Shown piece after piece: positions 16,285 through 21,543 of a stretch of DNA of 38,276 nt; the stretch's first letter is position 1; the number at the start of each line of letters is the position of its first letter. The notes under the pieces were generated by a model, which searched no databases, had not been told where the DNA came from, and saw only the letters and a list, made by a program, of their open reading frames with translations. The translations under genes were made by a program, and so were the position numbers. Origin of the DNA: Oceanococcus sp041624435 (GTDB lineage: Bacteria; Pseudomonadota; Gammaproteobacteria; Nevskiales; Oceanococcaceae); NCBI GenBank assembly GCA_041624435.1, contig JBFJVB010000016.1, positions 1-38,276 of the forward strand, in the 5' to 3' direction.

Positions 16285-17433
16285 TCAGCTCGCAAATAGA
16301 CCGGCCGCATAGGCGGGCGCCTGCTGCCGGAGAATGTCGTCCAACTCGCTCAGGAAGCGATCCACTTCCGCGGCGGTATTCTGTTGGCCCAGACTGACTC
16401 GGATGGCGCTGTGTGCGGTGTCCTCGTCATAGCCCATGGCTAACAGCACGTGGGTCGGCTTGCCGCTCCCGGCATGACAGGCCGAGCCACTGGCCACGGC
16501 GATACCGCGCTGGTCGAAAGCCATCAGCAGGGCCTCGGACTGAAAGCCCTGCAGGCCGAACTGGCAGGTATTGGCCACCCGCGGGACGGACGCGGCGAAC
16601 AGCCGGACCTGCGGCATCTGCGCCAGGCCGGCTTCCAGCCGCGTCCTGAGCCCGAGCACATGGGCCTGACGCTGCTCCAGTTCCAGCCGGGCCGAACGCG
16701 CGGCCGCGCCGAAACCCACGATGCCCGGCAGGTTCTCGGTGCCCGCCCGCAGCCCCCCTTCATGCCCGCCGCCGCGCAGCATCGGCGCGATGCCAACATG
16801 GCGTTTGCGCACCAGCGCGCCCACGCCCTTGGGACCGTATATCTTGTGCGCGGACAGGCTCAGCAGATCCACCGGGCTGGCGGCAAAATCAATCGGCAGC
16901 TTGCCGGCGGCCTGCACCGCATCGGTATGCATCAGCGCTCCGGCACGCTGGGCACAGTCCCCCAGGGCAGCGATGTCCTGAATCACCCCGCTTTCATTGT
17001 TGGCCCACATGATCGACACCAGCTGTGGCACGTCCCGGCGCAAACGTTCAGCCAGGCTGGACTGCGCGATCAGGCCGTTCTGATCCACCGGCAGGATGTC
17101 CAGTTCGAGGCCCTGCCCGGCCCGCGCACTCGCCGCTTCCAGGACCGCCGCATGCTCGGTCGCGCCGACCAGCAGACGGGCGCCAAGACCGCCGACACTG
17201 TGCAGCGCCAGATTGTCCGCTTCGGTGCCGCCGGAGGTGAAAATCACTTCGCTGGCCTGGGCCCCGACCAGCGCCGCGACCTGCTCTCGCGCTTCCTCCA
17301 CCGCCTGGCGCGCCAGGCGCCCGGCGCGGTGGACACTCGACGGATTGCCGTAGTGCTCGCTCAGCCAGGGCTGCATCGCCGCAGCGGCCTCGGGCAGCAC
17401 CGGGGTGGTGGCGTTGTGGTCGAAATAGATCAT
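16285..17433 (-). CDS. Second cysteine desulfurase, NifS/IscS-like
   Basis: Second PLP-dependent cysteine desulfurase, 382 residues, directly upstream of the first. It opens MIYFDHNATTPVLPEA. PLP Lys197 is in SLSAHKIYGPKG, His94 in GATEHAAV, and catalytic Cys319 in ASGSACHAGSGKPTHVLLAMG. The catalytic loop differs from the neighbour's SSGSACTS form, and the two proteins differ throughout, so this is not a fresh duplication. The start overlaps the iscR-like stop as ATGA. Both copies look catalytically complete; how they divide the work (Fe-S, tRNA thiolation or another pathway) cannot be read from sequence. Confidence 0.92.
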   Translation of the reverse strand: MIYFDHNATTPVLPEAAAAMQPWLSEHYGNPSSVHRAGRLARQAVEEAREQVAALVGAQASEVIFTSGGTEADNLALHSVGGLGARLLVGATEHAAVLEAASARAGQGLELDILPVDQNGLIAQSSLAERLRRDVPQLVSIMWANNESGVIQDIAALGDCAQRAGALMHTDAVQAAGKLPIDFAASPVDLLSLSAHKIYGPKGVGALVRKRHVGIAPMLRGGGHEGGLRAGTENLPGIVGFGAAARSARLELEQRQAHVLGLRTRLEAGLAQMPQVRLFAASVPRVANTCQFGLQGFQSEALLMAFDQRGIAVASGSACHAGSGKPTHVLLAMGYDEDTAHSAIRVSLGQQNTAAEVDRFLSELDDILRQQAPAYAAGLFAS

Positions 17434-17855
17434 CCCGCTGTGTTCCTGTGCCGGGTCGCGGCCGCCTGCTGGGTGCAGTCACACAGCGAGGCCAGGCTGG
17501 CGTCCTCCAGATAATGACGCATGCACTCCGACAGCCCACCCCAGAACTCGTTCACCAGGGTCTGATGAATCGGCCCGGCCACATCCTGGCGATCGCGGGG
17601 CGCTTCGACCGCGGCCACCACCTCGGCCACGCTGATTTCGGCCGCATCGCGACACAGACGGTAACCACCGCAGGCCCCGCGCATGCTTTCAACCAGACCA
17701 CGTCCCTTCAAGCCGCAGAAAATCTGTTCCAGGTAGCGCAGTGACAGACCCTGACGGCGTGCGATATCCGCCAGCGGCACCGGCGCCTGCTGGCCGTGCA
17801 GGCTCAGATCAAGCAAGGCGGTGACGGCATAGCGCCCGCGCGAGGTCACGTTCAC
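17430..17855 (-). CDS. iscR: IscR-like Rrf2 regulator without Fe-S ligands
   Basis: Rrf2-family DNA-binding regulator, 141 residues, in the position of iscR. The winged helix (TSRGRYAVTALLDLSL, VPLADIARRQGLSLRYLEQIF, RGACGGYRL) matches IscR, including Glu43, which is involved in DNA-site choice. E. coli IscR binds [2Fe-2S] with Cys92, Cys98, Cys104 and His107. Here that loop reads EAPRDRQDVAGPIHQTL, is shorter and has no Cys. Other cysteines (47, 62, 68, 111, 125, 127) are outside the known site. The GTG start at 17855 overlaps the cysE stop as GTGA and places TSRGRYA at the IscR position. It may act as a permanently apo regulator or sense another signal. Confidence 0.88.
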   Translation of the reverse strand: MNVTSRGRYAVTALLDLSLHGQQAPVPLADIARRQGLSLRYLEQIFCGLKGRGLVESMRGACGGYRLCRDAAEISVAEVVAAVEAPRDRQDVAGPIHQTLVNEFWGGLSECMRHYLEDASLASLCDCTQQAAATRHRNTAG

Positions 17856-18616
17856 TTGCGCGACTCCGAACAGGGGTCGAACTCGGGCAGATCCAGCTCC
17901 GGCACCTCCAGCTTGGGGCCGCGTCCATCCAGTTCGCACAGGCGCCGGCAGATGTTCTTGAGCTGCTCGTCCTGGGCATGGATATGTTCCAGCATCGCCG
18001 AAATCGCATGCGCCACCGGGTCGGGCATATCCCGCCCCAGACCGTAGGCGTCGAAACCGAATTTGCGGGCAATCGCCAGGGTGGCATCGGAGGGTTTGTC
18101 ATCGACCCGCGTCACCGGCCGCGCCAGCACCCCGACCATGGTCGTGGCCGGCGGGACTTCCTTGGTGACCACGGCATTGGAGCCGATACGCGCGCCATCG
18201 CCGACCGTGAAGGGCCCCAGTACCTTGGCCCCGGCGCCCACCACGACGTCATTGCCCAGGGTCGGGTGGCGTTTACCCTTGTTCCAGCTGGTTCCGCCCA
18301 GGGTCACGCCCTGATACAGGGTCACGTCGTCGCCGATCTGGGTGGTTTCGCCGATCACCACACCGAAGCCGTGGTCGATGAAGAACCGACGCCCGATCTG
18401 CGCGCCGGGATGAATTTCGATTCCGGTCAGCCAGCGACTGACATGCGCCAGCCAGCGCGCCAGCCAGCGCAGGCCCCGACCCCATAACCAGTGATTGATC
18501 CGGTGCAGCCACAGCGCATGCAAACCCGGATAGCAGGTCAGCACTTCCCAGGTGGAGCGAGCCGCGGGGTCGCGATCGAATACCGAGCGAATATCTTCAC
18601 GTATGTTGGCGAACAT
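17852..18616 (-). CDS. cysE: Serine O-acetyltransferase
   Basis: Makes O-acetylserine from serine and acetyl-CoA, the committed step of cysteine synthesis. The 254-residue protein has an N-terminal helical part followed by left-handed beta-helix hexapeptide repeats (IHPGAQIGRRFFIDHGFGVVIGET, broken by the active-site His) and the GGTSWNKGKRHP loop. A C-terminal extension of about 70 residues carries an Ala/His/Glu-rich helix and ends in acidic residues. As first gene of the isc transcript it may raise cysteine, the substrate of the two desulfurases downstream. ATG 18616; the Rrf2-type palindrome lies just upstream. Confidence 0.94.
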   Translation of the reverse strand: MFANIREDIRSVFDRDPAARSTWEVLTCYPGLHALWLHRINHWLWGRGLRWLARWLAHVSRWLTGIEIHPGAQIGRRFFIDHGFGVVIGETTQIGDDVTLYQGVTLGGTSWNKGKRHPTLGNDVVVGAGAKVLGPFTVGDGARIGSNAVVTKEVPPATTMVGVLARPVTRVDDKPSDATLAIARKFGFDAYGLGRDMPDPVAHAISAMLEHIHAQDEQLKNICRRLCELDGRGPKLEVPELDLPEFDPCSESRK

Positions 18617-18622
18617 CCAGCT

Positions 18623-18645
18623 ATCCCTACTGACTTAGTCGGAAT
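18623..18645 (-). promoter_or_regulatory. IscR type-1-like (Rrf2) operator upstream of cysE
   Basis: A 23-bp imperfect palindrome with 8 of 11 symmetric pairs. On the plus strand its core reads ACTGACTTAGTCGG, flanked by ATCCCT and AAT. The ACT, five bases, AGTC spacing is that of IscR type-1 sites. It lies 7-29 bases upstream of the cysE start and directly beside a TACAAT hexamer on the minus strand. Binding here would block initiation, so the cysE-iscR-desulfurase genes are probably autoregulated. Identification rests on pattern only. Confidence 0.55.
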
Positions 18646-18649
18646 TGTA
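18644..18649 (-). promoter_or_regulatory. Putative -10 element of the cysE-isc transcript
   Basis: TACAAT on the minus strand (five of six consensus bases), about 30 bases upstream of the cysE ATG and overlapping the edge of the type-1-like palindrome. No good -35 hexamer is found at the right distance in the GC-rich stretch upstream, consistent with an activator-dependent or weak promoter. Confidence 0.4.
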
Positions 18650-18684
18650 GCGCAAGCCGCAGCCGGCCCGCGCGTATTTCCATT

Positions 18685-19470
18685 TCAGCCCGGTTCGCGC
18701 CCGCTCACAGCCTTGTCCACCGCACTCAGAAAGCCACGCAGGATGTTGATTTCATTGGTGTCCAGGCCGGCCCTGAGGTAGATCTTGCGCATTCGGCGCA
18801 GGATCGCATCCTGGTTCTTGCCCGCGAAAAACCCGACCTGATCCACGGCCTGTCGCAAATGCCCCATAAAGCCCTCGAGTTCCGCCGAACTGGCCGGGCG
18901 ATAGCCGCTGGGTTTGTCGGCAGGCAAGGCAGCCACCGACTGAATCCATTCGTAGACCAGAATCTGCACTGCCGAGGCCAGGTTCAGCGAGGCAAAAGCT
19001 TCCTGGGTCGGGATGCGTACCAGGCGCTGGCACAAATCCACTTCCTCGTTGGTCAAGCCGGTGCGTTCACGACCGAACACCAGCGCCACTTCGCCGCCCG
19101 CCGCCAGACTGGCGGCCTGGGTGCAGAAATCGCGCGGCAGCATGACCGCAGGCCCGATGTGCCGCTCCCGCGCCGTCGTCCCGACGACCAGGCTGCAATC
19201 GGCCACCGCTTCGGCCAGGCTGTCACACACCTGGGCGCGGTCCAGCACATCGACCGCGCTGACCGCGCGCGCGGTGGCCGCCTCACTGGGATAAATGCCG
19301 GGCTTGGGATCAACCAGAACCAGCCGCTCGATGCCCATGACCTTCATCGCCCGCGCCGCGCCACCGATGTTGCCCGGATGGGTCGTGCCGCACAGCACGA
19401 TTCGCAACGCCGGTCGGGTATCGCGCGTGTTATTCTGTTCCGCTACTTCTTTGCCGCCAACGGCTTTCAT
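18685..19470 (-). CDS. trmJ: tRNA (cytidine/uridine-2'-O-)-methyltransferase TrmJ
   Basis: SPOUT-class enzyme that 2'-O-methylates position 32 of tRNAs. It has 261 residues with the family motifs LRIVLCGTTHPGNIGGAARAMK near the N-terminus, VALVFGRERTGLTNEE in the middle, SLNLASAVQILVYE forming the knotted SAM site, and a C-terminal helical extension ending with the NILRG segment. ATG 19470 overlaps the start codon of divergent suhB by two bases. A TTG at 19407 just before the conserved core is an alternative start but lacks a ribosome-binding site. trmJ next to cysE-iscR is the common gammaproteobacterial order. Confidence 0.94.
   Translation of the reverse strand: MKAVGGKEVAEQNNTRDTRPALRIVLCGTTHPGNIGGAARAMKVMGIERLVLVDPKPGIYPSEAATARAVSAVDVLDRAQVCDSLAEAVADCSLVVGTTARERHIGPAVMLPRDFCTQAASLAAGGEVALVFGRERTGLTNEEVDLCQRLVRIPTQEAFASLNLASAVQILVYEWIQSVAALPADKPSGYRPASSAELEGFMGHLRQAVDQVGFFAGKNQDAILRRMRKIYLRAGLDTNEINILRGFLSAVDKAVSGREPG
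19428..19436 (+). promoter_or_regulatory. Putative extended -10 promoter of suhB inside trmJ
   Basis: TGTTATTCT matches the extended -10 pattern (TG, one base, TAT--T). It lies within the 5' part of trmJ, about 33 bases before the suhB ATG, and would give a leader of roughly 26 bases. There is no other room for a suhB promoter because the two start codons overlap. Pattern-based only. Confidence 0.35.
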
Positions 19471-20239
19471 GCATCCACTCGTTAATATTGGAATTTCTGC
19501 CGCACGCGCGGCGGGCAACATTATCATGCGTCATCTGGATCGGATCGATCGGCTGCAGATTGAACGCAAAGGCCGCTTCGACTTCGTTTCGAATGTGGAT
19601 CACGCGGCCGAACAGGCGATCATCGACACGATTCATCGCGCCTATCCCGATCACGCTATTTTAGGCGAAGAAGGCGGTGCGCTGGGCCAGCATCAGCTTG
19701 AGTGGATCATCGATCCGCTGGATGGCACGACCAATTACCTGCACCAGATCCCGCATTTCTGCACCAGCATCGGCATCCTGGACAAGGGCGAACTCGCCCA
19801 CGCGATCATTTACGACCCCTTCAAGGAAGAGCTGTTTACCGCCAGTCGCGGCAACGGCGCGCAATTGAACCGCCGCCGACTGCGGGTCAGCACGATGAAA
19901 TCCCTGGATCAGGCCGTCATCGCCACCGGCGAACCGCTGAACGATGGCGAGCTGCTGGATCGCTACCTGCCCCAGTTGGAGCGGGTGTCGCGCAGCGGCT
20001 GCGCGATCCGGCGCACCGGTTCCGCGGCCCTGGATCTGGCCTATGTGGCCAGCGGGCGCATGGACGGATTCTGGGAACTGAATCTGAAACCCTGGGACAT
20101 CGCCGCGGGCATGTTGCTCGTGCAGGAGGCCGGCGGCACGGTGCGCGAGCTCAGCGGTGGCGATGCTCTCAAGACCGGCAATATCGCGACCGCCAATCAG
20201 AAACTGATCGACCCGCTGCTCGCCGCCATCACCGGCTGA
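19469..20239 (+). CDS. suhB: Inositol-1-monophosphatase SuhB
   Basis: Mg-dependent inositol monophosphatase family protein. In E. coli, SuhB also joins the rRNA antitermination complex. The product has 256 residues. The metal-binding motifs are GEEGG (66-70), DPLDGTTN (82-89) and PWDIAAG near 210; GSAALDLAYVASGRMDGFWE is typical. The start MHPLVNI mirrors the E. coli start MHPMLNI, which fixes ATG 19469. The start codon overlaps that of divergent trmJ, and the 3' end overlaps the convergent tesA gene by 11 bases. Confidence 0.95.
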   Translation: MHPLVNIGISAARAAGNIIMRHLDRIDRLQIERKGRFDFVSNVDHAAEQAIIDTIHRAYPDHAILGEEGGALGQHQLEWIIDPLDGTTNYLHQIPHFCTSIGILDKGELAHAIIYDPFKEELFTASRGNGAQLNRRRLRVSTMKSLDQAVIATGEPLNDGELLDRYLPQLERVSRSGCAIRRTGSAALDLAYVASGRMDGFWELNLKPWDIAAGMLLVQEAGGTVRELSGGDALKTGNIATANQKLIDPLLAAITG

Positions 20240-20879
20240 GCGCAGCTCTGGCCGCCGGCTGTGCAGGGCGCAACAGCGTTTCCAGCGTCGGCCAGACCGC
20301 ATCCAGCAAGCGCCGCTGAGCCGCGGCGGTGGGATGAATACCGTCGGCTTGAAACGCCCCGGGATCGAGCGCGATGGGCGCCAGGAAGAAGGGCAGCAAC
20401 ACGGCCCCCGCCGCCTCGCTGACCTGCCCGAAGCTCTGCTGAAAACTCTGTGCATAGCGCAGCCCGTAATTCGGCGGAATGCGCATCTCGAACAGCAGCA
20501 CCCGGGCACCACTGCCCTGCGCCTGGGCGATCATCTGCGCAAGATTGCTGCGCATCTGATCCAGCGCCAGGGCTCTGAGGCCATCGTTGGCGCCAAGCTG
20601 CAATAACACCAGATCGGGCGTGTAATCACGCAAGGCGGGTGCCAATCGACGCAAACCGCCCGCCGTCGTCTCTCCAGCTATGCTTAAATTGACCACCTGA
20701 TGGTCGTACCCTGACTCGATCAGGCGGGTCTGCAGCAGGCTGACCCAGCCCTCGGCCTGAGGGATTCCGTAGGCAGCTGACAGTGAATCGCCCAATACCA
20801 GCAGGCGCGGCGCAGCCTGCGCCACATTGACACATGCCAGCACACCGAGCAGCAGTAAAACAGGACGCAACATGGCCAT
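20229..20879 (-). CDS. tesA: TesA-type SGNH arylesterase/thioesterase
   Basis: Periplasmic GDSL/SGNH hydrolase related to E. coli TesA (acyl-CoA thioesterase I, protease I, lysophospholipase L1). It has 216 residues. A signal peptide covers about residues 1-22 (MAMLRPVLLLLGVLAC, cleavage after AQA). Block I is GDSLSAAYG with Ser32, block III is GANDG with Asn98, and block V has Asp179 and His182 in DGIHP. The start region overlaps the divergent ABC transporter gene by eight bases and the stop overlaps suhB, so the gene has no spacer on either side. ATG 20873 is an alternative start. The divergent tesA/ybbA-ybbP arrangement is also found in E. coli. Confidence 0.93.
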   Translation of the reverse strand: MAMLRPVLLLLGVLACVNVAQAAPRLLVLGDSLSAAYGIPQAEGWVSLLQTRLIESGYDHQVVNLSIAGETTAGGLRRLAPALRDYTPDLVLLQLGANDGLRALALDQMRSNLAQMIAQAQGSGARVLLFEMRIPPNYGLRYAQSFQQSFGQVSEAAGAVLLPFFLAPIALDPGAFQADGIHPTAAAQRRLLDAVWPTLETLLRPAQPAARAALSR

Positions 20880-21543
20880 AGCAATCCAGGCAAGAGATAT
20901 TGACAAGCATATCGGCAACGGCGCGGGCCGGCTGAACATACTCAGCGGCCTGCAGTTGCAGATTGAACGCGGTGAGAGTGTAGCGATCCTGGGCCGTTCC
21001 GGCGCGGGCAAGACCACGTTGCTGTCCCTGCTGGCCGGCCTGGATCAGCCCAGCGCGGGCCGAATCGAGCTGGCGGGTCAGGACATCACGGCGATGAACG
21101 AGGAGCAGCGCGCCGCGCTGCGCGCCGGGCGGGTGGGCTTCGTGTTCCAGTCCTTCCAGTTGCTGGACGGTTTCGATGCCCAGGAAAACGTGCGCCTGGC
21201 GGCCGAACTGGCGGGCCTGGACCAGCCCAAACACCGCGCCGAACGCGCCCTGATCCAGGTGGGCCTGGGCGCACGCCGGCAGCACTACCCTCGCCAGCTT
21301 TCCGGCGGTGAGAAGCAGCGGGTGGCCCTGGCCCGCGCCTTTGCCGGCGAACCGCAGATCCTGTTTGCCGATGAGCCCACCGGCAATCTCGATGGCGAGA
21401 CCGGCGCGACGATCATCGAGCTGCTGTTCCAGATGAATCAGGACCGGGATACGACCCTGGTGCTCGTGACCCACGATGAACAGCTGGCCAAACGCTGCGA
21501 TCGCCAGCTGCGCCTGGCGCACGGCGCCCTGGAAGCGCTGTGA
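20872..21543 (+). CDS. ABC transporter ATPase, YbbA-like (LolD/MacB group)
   Basis: Cytoplasmic ATPase subunit of an MacB/LolD/FtsX-type ABC system, 223 residues. Walker A is GRSGAGKT (41-48), the Q-loop lies in VFQSFQLLDGF, the signature is LSGGEKQR, Walker B is ILFADEPTGNLDGE and the switch His is in VTHDEQLAKRCDR. ATG 20872 is preceded by AGGA at six bases; an upstream in-frame start at 20827 would run into tesA and has no such site. The stop overlaps the permease GTG start as GTGA. Related to E. coli YbbA, whose substrate is not firmly known. Confidence 0.93.
   Translation: MAIAIQARDIDKHIGNGAGRLNILSGLQLQIERGESVAILGRSGAGKTTLLSLLAGLDQPSAGRIELAGQDITAMNEEQRAALRAGRVGFVFQSFQLLDGFDAQENVRLAAELAGLDQPKHRAERALIQVGLGARRQHYPRQLSGGEKQRVALARAFAGEPQILFADEPTGNLDGETGATIIELLFQMNQDRDTTLVLVTHDEQLAKRCDRQLRLAHGALEAL

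Noticed and set aside
16450..17514. 354-codon open frame opposite the second desulfurase
   Set aside because: Antisense to a gene with clear catalytic motifs; composition typical of a shadow frame.
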